From G965207335 sp965207335 (GTDB lineage: Bacteria > Pseudomonadota > Gammaproteobacteria > PS1 > Pseudothioglobaceae), in contig OZ242267.1 of NCBI GenBank assembly GCA_965207335.1, positions 1,904,150 to 1,968,149 on the forward strand: a stretch of DNA of 64,000 nucleotides, in the 5' to 3' direction. Each line of letters begins with the position of its first letter. The first letter of the stretch is position 1. Under the pieces are notes generated by a model. The model was not told the DNA's origin and made no database searches. It saw only the letters and a program-made list of their open reading frames with translations. The position numbers were made by a program, and so were the translations under genes. This document shows positions 44,201 through 57,000 of the stretch, in pieces.

Positions 44201-45183
44201 TATTTACTAGTAATCCAACGCCTGTTGTATCTTTTGCTACTACTAGCATTGCCACTACACAAACATTAAGTAGCATACCAGCTACTGCTAATCTTTACTT
44301 TACCATAATCCCAGATGCCACACACACAGGGGTTATTAATATTAGTTTACAAAACCAATCAGGCAATACTACAACAAAATCAGTAACAGTAACAGTCATT
44401 GAAACAAATAGTAGCCCTGTAATTACTGATGCCTTTGATAGCCGTATTAAAAATGTATCAGTATTTGGCGGTAAATTATATGCTAATTCTGTGGTTGCTA
44501 ATACAAATGGTATTAGTCAGTTCTACCCAATCATTAATGATTTAGGTGGACATTTTGCTGTTATTGATAGTATTAATGAACAATCTTTTATGATAAATAT
44601 ACCTCAATATGATCAAGGTTGGTTAGGAATGTATTCTGCTAATGTTTCTACACCATTTAACATAGAATTATTAACTGATACAACAACAGAAACTTGGGCA
44701 GAAGTTACTAATCTAAGTAATCAGACTCGCACAGTTTATCCTGGGCGTTTTAATGTCAACTTTATTGGTTCTGACCAAACACGAAGCGATGGTAACTATA
44801 TGATTTTTAATAATGGTGATTATTATTTAGTTGGCAATAATAATAATAGTGTTACCCGCCCTGCAATATTTGAATTTCCATCGGGTTTACCTGTTTTAAC
44901 TACTGCTAGTTTTACCTTAACCCAAAATTCTGCAATTACTCAAGTAGCTACTTTAACAGGTTTTGACTTAGATGGTGATAATTTAACTTGGTCAGCCACA
45001 GATATAAGTGGTAATAGCACTATTACTTTTAGCACAACCAATACTCTAGCATCTACTAGCACTGTTGGTGTTTTTTATCAAGCAAATTCTGAATTTTATG
45101 GTAACACTACACTAACTATTACTGCCTCAGATGGTACAAATTCCAGCACTGCTTTTATTGATATATATAAATCCTATTCCTAA
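41227..45183 (+). CDS. First long segment of the giant protein: LamG-like end and three lectin modules
   Basis: The frame is actually open from 40651; the listed position is a TTG, and no ATG exists before it, which supports read-through from the upstream fragment in an ancestral gene. Bases 40651-41290 encode a concanavalin/LamG-like domain ending SEILYYSNYLLSAENIAIQN then YLAAKWNITL. From residue 175 come three tandem modules of about 385 residues: an Ig-like part (LATNTINLIENASNTIRYQL), a C-type-lectin-like part (GGHFLILNSSQERTFI, NTHFAIANSTEENTNI, GGHFAVIDSINEQSFM, each ending YEFPNGF or FEFPSGL), and a cadherin-like part (GFDLDGDNL). It ends at the TA-tract frameshift. Probably exported and displayed on the surface. 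Confidence 0.7.
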   Translation: MLSAENIAIQNYLAAKWNITLDENDFYSEIGDYINDVQGILRITNDDEFTNTEFSGGLAISDISAINGNNNAFFVGHDNGASSLTNNYANRIWYADVTGITTGDVTLTFRVAELGLIDGVDYNLVISSDNSTVNLAASSYTIAASSGEVSFNVAVNDINGRVFTIISDITISESNVELVKNASNTINYQVIINNITGNSIASFSVASSGDNIFTTNPAPVVSFTTNAIVTTMALSSTPTTATLYFTIIPDATGTGLINISLTNSFNITTTKSVTVTVIETNSSPVITNAFDNRLFNVSVFGGSIYANTISGTINNGSAASTFQGVINDLGGHFLILNSSQERTFIDGSIGFINSWYGIVTDKAISSNDSTTYPFNLLQVTDSATQIYAQVTADTVYSLYPGFYDREWSSTQPSNEFANGTIARLMSQFVLKQNNFGFGGRKANYEFPNGFVAIANTLTASLTQSSSTTIATLSGFDLDGDNLIWSATDSNSNGTITFSSTTNTLAPTSTIGVFYQTNSNFIGNTTVTIVLSDNNASTTIDIAVEVQGIDFTLATNTINLIENTSNTIRYQLAISNITGADNIGTSSISTTGDTIFTTNPAPVVSFATISIATTQTLSSAPTTANLYFTIIPDATGTGVINISLQDTSGNTTTKSVTVTVIETNSSPVITDAFDSRLLNVRAFGGSIYANSAVGGNVSPPHTAGDNASHVADFIDVLSIASNTHFAIANSTEENTNINTGLTTNNWQGLVSDKVFTGSNSNADYPFNLLIENGFGSQTYAQVTADGVYAIYPGFYDLPTWIQAGGGEDQPGNRFSGNGRKLRLLGRFLFDEEGFGNRQASYEFPNGFVAIANTLTASLTQSSSTTIATLSGFDLDGDNLIWSAIDSNGNGTITFSSTTNTLASTSTIGIFYQINSSFFGNTTVTIILSDNNNASTTIDIAVEVQGIDFTLATNTINLIENASNTIRYQLAISNIISTDNIIGTFSVSTTGNDIFTSNPTPVVSFATTSIATTQTLSSIPATANLYFTIIPDATHTGVINISLQNQSGNTTTKSVTVTVIETNSSPVITDAFDSRIKNVSVFGGKLYANSVVANTNGISQFYPIINDLGGHFAVIDSINEQSFMINIPQYDQGWLGMYSANVSTPFNIELLTDTTTETWAEVTNLSNQTRTVYPGRFNVNFIGSDQTRSDGNYMIFNNGDYYLVGNNNNSVTRPAIFEFPSGLPVLTTASFTLTQNSAITQVATLTGFDLDGDNLTWSATDISGNSTITFSTTNTLASTSTVGVFYQANSEFYGNTTLTITASDGTNSSTAFIDIYKSYS

Positions 45184-48100
45184 AATAAGCACAGTAACAT
45201 TTGATTATAGTAATAATGTATTTACTGTAGAGGCAAGCAATTTAATAGTTAGTGCAGCAATAAGCACAACCTTAATTACAATTTTTGGTAATGCTAATGG
45301 TAGTCATACACTAGCAAATAGCGCAAGTTATAGTATTATTTCTAACACACAATTTATTATTACTTTAGATAGTAATGATATTATAAATATTAGAAATTTA
45401 TTAAATAATAATGGCAATGTTGCTAATGATGGTAGTAGTTATAACTTTGTTGTTGCTAATGGCTGGAATGGTAACAATTCTGTTATTAACAATGCTAGTA
45501 TTACGGTTTCTAACATTGTAGCACACAGTTTTACACTAGCAACTAATACTATTAATTTAATACAAAATGCCTCTAATACTATTTATTATCAGTTAAACAT
45601 TGTTGATATTCTTGGTGTTGATGCTATAACTGCTACTTTTAGTGTTACTACTACTGGTGCAAATATATTTACTGATAATCCAGAAACTGTAGTTTCACTT
45701 GCTACCAATAGTATTGTTACCTCACTAGTATTGTCTGATACTACGCCAGATATTGCTATACTTTATTTTACTATTGTCCCTGATGCCACTGGCACCAGTT
45801 TAGTTAAAATTGCTTTAACTAACATTTTAGGTGTTATCAGTAATAAAACAGTAACAGTAACAGTTAGCAAAGCGGTAAATAGTGCTCCTATTATCTCACA
45901 ATATATTACTAGTTTTATTAATGATGCTATAACAAATACTAACACTAATAAGGATTATATATATAGTAATGACGGGACAATATTTGCTGGTAAGTTCTAT
46001 TTTACTATTACCGAAGAAGTAGACGATATATATGGAATTGATTTTATAGATTTGATAGCCTTGCAATCTGCTTTTAGCAATACAGGGCAAACAGTAAATA
46101 ATCGTCAAGGTGCTCACATAGCAATTGTTGATAGTGAGAAAGAGCGATTATTCTTGAATACTTTATCAGGTAGTGACTTTGATGCGTTTTTAGGGATAGC
46201 ATCAGGCAATAACTCAGGTTTTGGCACATCAGGTGAGGATGCAATTTGGACTAGTGTATTAGGAGATTTTATTACATTTGATACCCAGCCTAATAGTAAT
46301 ATAGGTGAAGTAATTGCACCTGGTCGTTATGACTTTACTACTGGCATTTTTGCTAGTGGTAATGGATGTTTGGCATACATTAAGTTTTTAGATATTTCAG
46401 TTTTTAGTGACAAAATATGTAATGGTACTAACATTACAGAGGATAGTTTTTTTGAGTTGCCATCGGGTTTACCTGAGTTAGAATCAGGTAATTTGGTCAG
46501 TATTGTAATAAATAATATTACTCAAATTGCTACCTTAACAGGTTTTGATTTAGATGGCAATAACACTACTTTATCATGGTCAGGTGAGACTTATGGTAAT
46601 GGTACTGTTACATTTAGTCAGATTGATACTTCAGATTCAATAAGCCACACTAAGGTTTTTTATAAGTCTAATGTAACTTTTACATCTACAACCACAGTTA
46701 CTATTTCATTAATTGATAACAATAGTGCCTCTGATACTTTAGATATTATTGTTTTTCCACCAATTGATTTTATGCTAGCTACTAATACTGTTAATTTAGT
46801 GGCAAATGCTTCTAATACTATTCGCTATAAATTAGATATTACTGATATTAGTGGTCTACCTAATGATGAAGTTTCGTTCGCTGTTACTTATAATGGCGAT
46901 ATATTTACCGCAAACCCAGCTCCTATTGTATCATTTTCTGACTCTATAGTTGATACAAATGAAATTTTAAAGAGTACCTCTAGCACTGCCACGCTTTACT
47001 TTACTGTTGTCCCAAATACTGCTGTCGGTATTGGTACTATTACTATAACCCTAACTGATAACTCAGGCAATAATTTTATTAAAACAGTAATAGTTACTAT
47101 TAGTGAAGCAGTAAATACTATACCAATCATCTCACAAGATATTACCACCTTTGTTAATAATGCTATTGCTAATACTGTTACCAATACTTATGCTTATGCT
47201 GATGATGTTGCAATATTTGGCAGTAGTCTATATTTTAGTGTTAGTGCATCACCAACTAACGCAGGTGCTAATTTCTCAGACTTTATTGCCTTACAATCAG
47301 CATTTAGTAATAGCGGTCAAACAGTAAATAATCGCTTAGGTGCTCATTTAGCTATTATTGATAGTCAAGAAGAACGCAATTTACTTGCAACACTATCAGG
47401 CGGTGCTTTTGATACCTTCTTAGGAATGGCAGCAGCTGATATTACAGGTTTTGGTGTATCAGGTGAGAATGCAACTTGGACTACTGTACTAGGTGATTTT
47501 ATTGCCTTTGACCCTGCACCTAATAGTGCTAATAATGAGATAATTGCCCCAGGTAGATATGATTTTATCGGTGCAGGTAGTTTTGCTGATGGTCCTGCTG
47601 GTACTTGTTTGCGCTATAGTATTGGTGTAGGTATAACAGTATTTAATGATAGACCATGTGTTGACAGAGGTAGTTTTGTTGATGACGGATTTTTTGAATT
47701 ACCATCAGGTTTACCTGCCTTAGCAACTGCTAATTTTGCTTTAAACCAACAAGACCCAGTTACTGTAGTAGCAACATTAACAGGTTTTGATTTGGATGGC
47801 GATAACATAACTTGGTCTGTCATTGATAATAATAATGGCACTATTACTTTTAGTAATGCTAATCCACAATCCTCAACTAGCACTCTTTCTGTATTTTATC
47901 AACCATATCCAAGTTTTTATGGTACCACCACACTTAATATTACTCTAAGCGATGGCATTAATAGCAGTAGTGCTACTATTTTTATAATTGTTAATCCTAT
48001 ACCTATAATAAATAAAGTTGTATTTGATTATACAACTGGGGTATTTAGTATAACTGCAACCAATCTGATAGCTTTATCAGCAATAAGAGACATAGACACT

Positions 48101-51035
48101 AGTTTAATTACTATAACAGGTGAGGGCACAGCTACAAGTAATGCTCTAAGCTTTGGACTAATAGCTAGTTATACTATCAATATAACATCAGCAACTAGTT
48201 TAGTTATAACCTTACAACAACAAGACTTAGAAACAATAAGAAACTTACTTAACAAACAAGGCACTAGCTCAAACGATGATATAGTCTACAACTTAGCAGT
48301 AGCAGATAATTACAATGGCATAGCATCAATAGCAGATAATGCTAGTATTACCGTTATTAACATCCCAACAGCTAGTATTATCCTAGCTACTTATACTTAT
48401 GATAACAACAATATAGCCAGCACCCTAACTATTAGTGCTAGTAATTTAATTAAGCTAGCAGGTAGTGATATTGATACTAGTAAACTAATAATAACCGGAG
48501 AGAATAATACTGCCATTACCCTAGCAACATACCTTATTGAAATTGCCTCAGCTACAAGATTTAGTATTGTATTAAATACTACTGATACCATTAATATCAA
48601 CGCCATACTAAATGCTAATGGCAATAAATCTATTTTAGGCATAACTTTTAACCTAGCAGCAGACTCATCTTATAATGGTGACAACTCAATAGCAGACACT
48701 ACTAATACTATTACAGTTACATCGGTAGTCGCCCCAAGTATTACTACAAGTACATTTAACTATACTACCAACCAATTAGTATTATTTGGCAATAACTTTG
48801 TCAGCTCGAGTGCTGTTAGTCTTAGCCTAATTAGTATAGTAGGTGAGGGTTCAAACACACTAAACAGCACTAATACTTATAGTCTAACTAATGCCTCAAG
48901 TTATAGTATAGCCACAGAGCAAATAACAATAACCCTAATAGGTGCTGATATAACAAATACTAGAAACTTACTCAATAGAGCAGGTTTAAGTTCCAATAAT
49001 AACACTACTTATAGTTTAAATACTGCTAACTTCTGGCATACTAGTAGAGCAGTAGCTGATATTAATAATACCATATTCGTAACCAATATCCCAACTGCTA
49101 GTCTAGTAAGTGCTAGTTATGATAATAACACTAATATATTAACAATAAATGCTAGCAACCTAATCAAACTAGCAGGTAATGATATAGACACTAGCAAGCT
49201 AGTACTATTAGGTGATAATAGTGCTAGTTTTAGTTTAACTAGTTATAGTATTGAACTAGCATCAAGTACCCAGTTTAGTATTAGTATCAGCAATCAAGCA
49301 GACTTAGATAATTTTAATACCATAATAGATAGTAATGGCAATAGAGCAGGTGATGGCACAACTTATACTATTACCACTCTAGCGGCATACAATGGCAAGG
49401 ATAGTATAGCAGGTATAACTAGCACTCTTATAGTCAGCAATATCCCCACAGCTAGTATTGAACAAGTTGTATTTGATTATACAAATAAATTACTAACTTT
49501 TACAGGTACAAACCTTATTCAGTTAAGCATTCTAACTGATATTAACTCAAATTTATTCACAATATTTGGTGAGGGAAGTAATACAATTATATTATCTACT
49601 TATGATATTAGTGTTAATAATGGTGTTAGTTGGACTATTGATTTAACAGAAGAAGATATTGATAATCTCAGAACTGTATTAAATAAAAATGGCACACAAT
49701 CACAAAATAACACTAGTTATCAACTAATAGCTAGTCCAACTTGGAATGGTATTGCTTCTATATTGGCAACAAGTACTATTAGTGTTTCTGGTATAACAGT
49801 CCCAAGTTTTACCTTAGCAACCAATACTGTTAGTTTAACAAAAAATGCTAGTAATACTATTTATCATACTATTAACATAACTAATATCATTGACATTGAT
49901 AATGATATAGCAACTTTTACAATAAATGCCTTAGGTAATGATATATTTACTAGTAATCCAACACCTGTTGTATCATTTTCTAGTACTACTATTGTTACAA
50001 CAATGACATTAAGTAGCGCCCCAACTACTGCTAATCTTTACTTTACCATAATCCCAGATGCCACAGGCACAGGGGTTATTAATATTAGTTTACAAGACAT
50101 ATTTGGTAATACTACAACACAATCAGTAACAGTTACTGTATCGCCATTTAATAAAGCACCTATTATCTCACAAGATATTACTACTTTTGTTAATGATGTT
50201 ATTGCTAACACTGTTAGTAATAGTTATGTCTATGCTAATGACATAGCAGTATTTGCTGGTAGTTTATATTTTAGTGTTACTGCATCTCCTACTAATGCAG
50301 GGGCTAATTTCTCAGACTTTATAGCCTTACAACCTGCATTTAGTAATACAGGACAAACAGTCAATAATCGTTTAGGTGCCCATCTAGCAATTATTGATAG
50401 TCAAGAAGAACGCAATTTACTTGCAACACTATCAGATGGTACTTTTGATTCCTTCTTAGGAATGGCAGCGGCTGATATTACAGGTTTTGGTGTATCAGGT
50501 GAGAATGCGACTTGGACTACTGTGCTAGGTGATTTTATTGCCTTTGACCCTGCACCTAATAGTGCTAATAATGAGATAATTGCTCCAGGTAGATATGATT
50601 TTATCGGTGCAGGTAATTTTGCCGATGGTCCTGCTGGTAGTTGTTTTCGCTATCAAAATAGTGGAGATTTTAATGATAGACCTTGCAATGATAGAGGTAG
50701 TAATGGAGTTGATGATGGATTATTTGAATTGCCATCAGGACTACCATTCTTAACTTTAATTAATTTTACTCTTGACCAAGCAGCACCAATAACTCAAATA
50801 GCTACTCTAACAGGGGTTGATTTAGACGGCGATAATTTAACTTGGTCAGCCACAGATATAAGTGGTAATAGCACTATTACTTTTAGTAGTACAACAAACA
50901 CTCTAGCATCAACTAGCACTATTGGTGTTTTTTATCAAACAAACTCTGAATTTTATGGAAATAGTACTATAACTATCGTACTGCAAGATGATAATAATGC
51001 CAGCACAACACTAGACATTGCTATTACTATTAATT
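41747..51035 (+). repeat. Six Ig-like / C-type-lectin-like / cadherin-like modules
   Basis: Modules begin near 41747, 42866, 44054, 45527, 46757 and 49801. The lectin cores (G(A/G)H(L/F)A(I/V)(I/V)(D/N)S..E) lie near 42214, 43390, 44536, 46110, 47338 and 50378; the cadherin-like GFDLDGDN near 42643, 43836, 44960, 46540, 47782 and 50814. Some are almost identical at DNA level: about 42559-42957 versus 43746-44135, and about 47250-47590 versus 50270-50630. Confidence 0.75.
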
Positions 51036-54000
51036 CTATTCCTATTATAGAAATAGTTAGTTTTGATTATGATAATAATTTATTAATAGTAGCAGGAACA
51101 AACTTAATTAGCATTGTAGATGATAATGATATTTATACTGCAAGCATAACCATAACAGGTGAAGGTAATGCAAGTTATACTTTAATTAGTAATTATAATA
51201 TTGAAACATCAAATATAGAATTTAATATTAACCTTATAGGCAATGATATTCAAGAAGTTAAATATTTATTAAATGCTAATGGCAGTTTATCAGCTTCTAG
51301 CGATACATATATATTTAGTATTGATGATTTTTGGAACGGTCCTACCTCTAAAGCAACAATTACTAATATTACTGTTACTAATGTTCCAGAGCAGATAATT
51401 CATAATGTTACCTATGATGCTAGTACTTCTCTATTAACAGTATCTGCATCGCATCTAATAGAATTAGCAGGAAATGATATTGATACTAGTAAAATTTTAA
51501 TAACAGGCGATAACGGAAGTACTTATTCTATTAGAGACTACAATATAAATATTGATTCTAGTAATACTTTTACAGTAATTATAGATGTTACAGATACAAT
51601 ATTTATTAATAATTTGTTAAATAAAAATGGTTTATATTCTGATGATGGAACACCTTATAATATAACATTTGAGCAAGGATATAATGGCAGAAATTCTGTT
51701 GGTATAAATGCCTCTATTACTGTTTCTGGAGTAATAGAATTAATATTAAATAGCTCTAATCCTGCTGATAACCAAACAGGTGTTTTAGTAGATAGTAATA
51801 TAATTTTAGTCTTTAATCAAAATGTTGTTATAGAAGTTGGCAGTATTTCTTTATATACTGGTGATATTTTAGTAGAAGATTTTGATACTGCTAGTTCATC
51901 AATAGTGTCAGTCAATGGACCTACTGTAACTATTAATCCAAGCAATGATTTTAGCTCTGAAACTAATTATTATATTTTAATATCACCTACTACATTTGAT
52001 TCATCTATTGGTAATTCTTATGAAGGTATTGCTAGTTCTACCACACTAAACTTTGAGTCCCTAGATATAACACCACCTTCTTTAATAGCAATAATTCCAA
52101 CAAATAATGCTACTGGAGTTTTGAGAAATTCTAATATGTTATTATTATTTGATGAGGAAATTTTTATTAATTCTATAAACTCAATTAATTTATATATAAA
52201 ATTAAATAATTCTAGTTATACTATTATTGACACTACTATAACAACTAATGGAATTACTCTAACAATTAATCCTAGTAACACTCTTGATTCTGAGGGTGTT
52301 TATTATGTTCTTGCATCTTCTATGTCAATTATGGACAGCGTTGGCTTATTTTATAGCGGTATTCAAAGCGATGCTTCATTAACATTTACCGTAGAAGATT
52401 ATTTACCGCCTATTTTAATAAGTAGCACACCTACTGATGATCAAATAGGATTTAGAATAGATAATGATGTTACTTTATTGTTCAATGAAGGACTTGTACT
52501 AAGAAATGATTTTAGTTTTGAACTATATCAAGATAATTCATTAATTGCTGTATATAATAACTTATCAAGCAATATTGACAATAGTGTTAGTACGACAATA
52601 GTTATTGATATAGCAACGCTATCTTATAGTGTTGATTATTATATTTTAGCAAAAAATATTAGAGATAATTCTGGTAATATATTTATAGGGTTACAGGATT
52701 CAACCAACCTAAACTTTACCACAACATACGATCCATTACAAAGAATTATTGATTATATAAATGATCCTACAAATACAAACAACATCGCTCCAATATCAGA
52801 TAATTTTAGTGATTTAGACATAGACGGCGTTACTTTTGATAATATATTTGCTGTTAACTCAATACTTATTTTTAATAAAGACACCATTAATACATTGTAT
52901 AACTCTGGTCTTGCTACTGCCAGAGAAGATACTATTGATGAAATTAGACGACTGGTAGCCGAGGTTTTAATTTCATTCCAACCAGCTATTGATAAAATTC
53001 GTGCCTATGCTGCTAGCCCAACAACAGAGCCTACTCCTAATATTAGCGATTATCATGATGCATTTTTACCAGAGGCCAGTACTGTTAATATTGAGTTTTT
53101 AAATTCTGCTCTTGCACTAACAGGTGGTTATGAAGCGGTTGATGAATTTGTTGAACTACAAAATCTTGTTATAAGTGGTGCTAAATCATTGCTAATATTT
53201 TTTAAATATCCAGCAGTATTGGGCAATCAAATACCAAGTGTTAGTGATTATAAAAATATTGGCATCCATAGTGTTAGTATAAATAGTTTAAATATTTCTA
53301 ATGATTATGTATTTAATGCCTATACAATAACAGCAAGTAATACTGGTAATGGTATAGATGCAATAGATACTCCTATTGAAGTGCAAGCTATAATAAACTC
53401 AACATTACATATTGCTACTGCTTCATTAGCACATATTCAAAATTATGCATCAAGGGCAACTACAACAGCACCTAGTACAATTACTTATTATAATGCTGGT
53501 ATTGTAGGCGTTGACGAGGTAAATATTAATAAAGTTAATGCTGATATTAGAGCAACAGGTGGCGGTAATAATACCAATACTATTTATAAGATACAAAGGA
53601 TAGTATCATTAATTAATATAGCAAAAGACAACTCGTTAATACTTATTCAAAACTATGTTACAACACCAGTATCGAGTCCAAGTCCAAGCATTAACGATTA
53701 TATTAATATCTTTATAAGTACTGTTGACAGTGAGTTAGTAAATGGCATTAATAGGTATTTAACAACCACAAAGGATAGTACTGTAACTGATTCTATTGAA
53801 AATATAGGCTTTTTTGTAGCATCAGTTACAGGCTCTGTTAGTTCATCTTTATTAGCTATTAGGGATTATGCTAATAATCCTAATATTGCTAGTTTACCTA
53901 CACTAGAAACCTATATAAAATCTGGACTAATAAATGTTACAACAACTACAATAAGGGCCGTAAACTATGATATGTCTCTAACTAGAAATAACAATCAAGT

Positions 54001-57000
54001 AGATACATTCTCAGAATTACAAGATATTGTTAATATAGTTATATTAAATCAGCAATCCTCATTAATTAAAATAATTGCATATGCAGAATCGCCAAGCACA
54101 CAGCCAACACCTACTGTGGTAGATTATATTTATGCTAGTATTAATAATGTTGATAGCAATACCATATTTAGCACAAACTATATGCTAACAACCCCAACAA
54201 TAGCTACCAATACTAGTAGAATACAAACTGTGGCAAATAGTGCATCAGCGTCTGTTTATACGGTATTAAGAAAAATAAGAAATTATGTTCAAGATATTAA
54301 TCAACCATCTCCTGTTGTAAGTGATTATGCTACATTTACTATTTTTGATGTTTTACCGGGACAACTAAATATTCTTAATGTAGCATTAATATCAGCTGGT
54401 ATTAATGGTGTTGATACTACACAAGAAATTATGGAAATAGTTAATGTTAGTAGTAACTTATTTAATACCTCGCTTGTTATAATTCAAAATTATGCAGCAA
54501 ACCCAACAGATACCATCACAAACCCTACACCAACAACTACCAATTATGGGCATATAACTCAAGGAGTAACTAGTAATAATTTAGATTTAGTTAATGATGC
54601 TATTGTATTTGCGGCAAGTTCTAAAACTACACTATTAACTGTTGAAGAAATTAGAGCTATTGTTAATTCCGTAATAAATCAAGAACAGGATTCTTTAAAT
54701 ATAATTATTAACTATGCTAATAATCAAAATAATCCCACTCCAAGTGTTGCTAATTATAACGACTTGTCAATACTAGGAGTATCAGAAGATAGTTTGGATA
54801 TTGCTAATGCTGGTGTTGTAAGTACTAAAGGCGGTAGTAATATTGATTCTATTGATAAAATACAAGATGCAGTAAATATAGCAAATACATCAGTAGCTAC
54901 TATTAGAGCTTTTAGTATATCAAGCACAACTACCATACCTAGTATTGACAATTATCAGAGTATAAATGTTAATGCTAGTAGCAATACGCTTAATGCTATT
55001 AATTATGATATTAGTCAAGTACTTAATGCAACTGAATTAGATAGTTATATTAAAATCCTTAATATAGCTAACAATGCAATTACTACATCCCAACAAGCAT
55101 TATACTTAATTCAAAACTATGCTACTAGCACAGGAAGCACCACCGTACCATCTACAATTAATTATTTATATGCTAGTATTGAGGGAGTAATTAATAATGA
55201 AGATTTAATCCTAGCAAATGCATCGTTAGCAAATAATGCCAAAGATCAGTCTAGTGTTGATAGTTTTAGTAAGATACAAAATATAATTGATACAGCAGAA
55301 ATTAAAATTACTCAAATACGCACTTATGCAGCAACCATTACTAGCACAACTCCAACATTTGATGATTATCAAGATATAGGTTTAGGAATTGTTGATATTG
55401 ATAATATTATTACCATAAATAATGCAATAAAAGCAAGTAATGGCGGAGTTAATATTGATACATACAATGAAATTAGTACTATTATTGACCTTGCCAATAC
55501 ACTAGCAGATACTAATCAAGATTTAATTAGAGCATATGCTAGTTCTAGTATTAATCCTATACCTAGTTTAGCTAACTATTTTGATGCTGGTATTACAGGG
55601 GTTAATACTACTAATAGCCAATCAGTTAATACAGTTATTGGTCTTGCAAGTGCAGATGATTTAAGCACTAGGCTAAAAATACAAGACTTAGTTAATAATG
55701 CAGCATCTTTTACTATTAATGCTTTGGCTAAAATTAGATTTTATGCTACAACACCAACATTAGAAGGTGAGCCAGAAGTGATTGATTATATCTATGCAGG
55801 TATTACAGGTGTTGATAATGATAATTTTGTTACTACTAATAATTCTATCATTCAATCAGGCGGTAATGAAGCACTAGATAATAATTCTAAAATTCAAACA
55901 ATTGCATCTAATGCTAATATAGTTGCAGATACTAATCAAGATGATATTCGTGCTTATAATACTAGTCCTAACCCAAGTTTAGCAACTATTACTTATCATA
56001 ATGCTGGCATAAAAGGTGCTACTAACAATTATATTGCTAATATAAGAGGTGTTGATGATATCAATATTTTTGCAGTTAATAGAGACATAGCATCTGCTGT
56101 TAGTTTAACCTTAACAAACAGAGCTAGTATGCAAATAATTGTTAGTAACAGTACTATGCTAGCAGATGAAGCTTTTATTAATATAACTTCTTATGCTTCG
56201 TTGTCTTTTAGCACTACACCTACTATTAGTAATTATTATAATTTAGCAATAATAGGGGTTAGCACATTTAATATTAATTTAGTAAATAGCATTATTGCAG
56301 CTACTAATACTAATGCTGTTGATAGTTATCAAAAAATACAAACTATAATTGAAAATGCCTTAATTCAAGCAAATATAGCACTTAATATAATACAAGAATA
56401 TGCTGCTAGTCCTAGTATTAGTGCTAGTCCTAGTTTAATAACATATGGTAATGCTGGAATAATAGGAGTTGATATTGATAATATTATTACTACTAATATA
56501 TTAGTAGTGGAGTCTATGGGTTATAGTAGCACAGATAATAGAGAAAAAATACAAGAAATAGCCTTTAATGCTAATATCATAGCAGATAGTAATCAAGCTA
56601 AAATTAGAGCATATAGTGTAGATAATGCACAGCCAGTGCCAAAAGTGGTTGATTATTATTATGCTGGTACATATAAAGTAGGCAATAATAATATAAATAT
56701 TATAAATAATGCTGTATATACTAGTACTAGTACCTTAGATAATTTAGCAGAGATACAGCAAGTAATTGACAATACTTTAATAAATTCTAGTCTATCATCA
56801 TTATTAGAAATTCTTGAAGATTCTATATCACCAAATGGTGCTACTAATAGTAATGGTATTTTTGTAAGTTTAGAACAACTACAAAGCATAGATAATATAG
56901 AAAATGTGAAAGATTATTTATTAAATTTCTATAGGCAACAAATATTAATAGAAACTGGTTTTAGTAATCCGCCAACAATAGCACAAGTTCAAGATATTAT

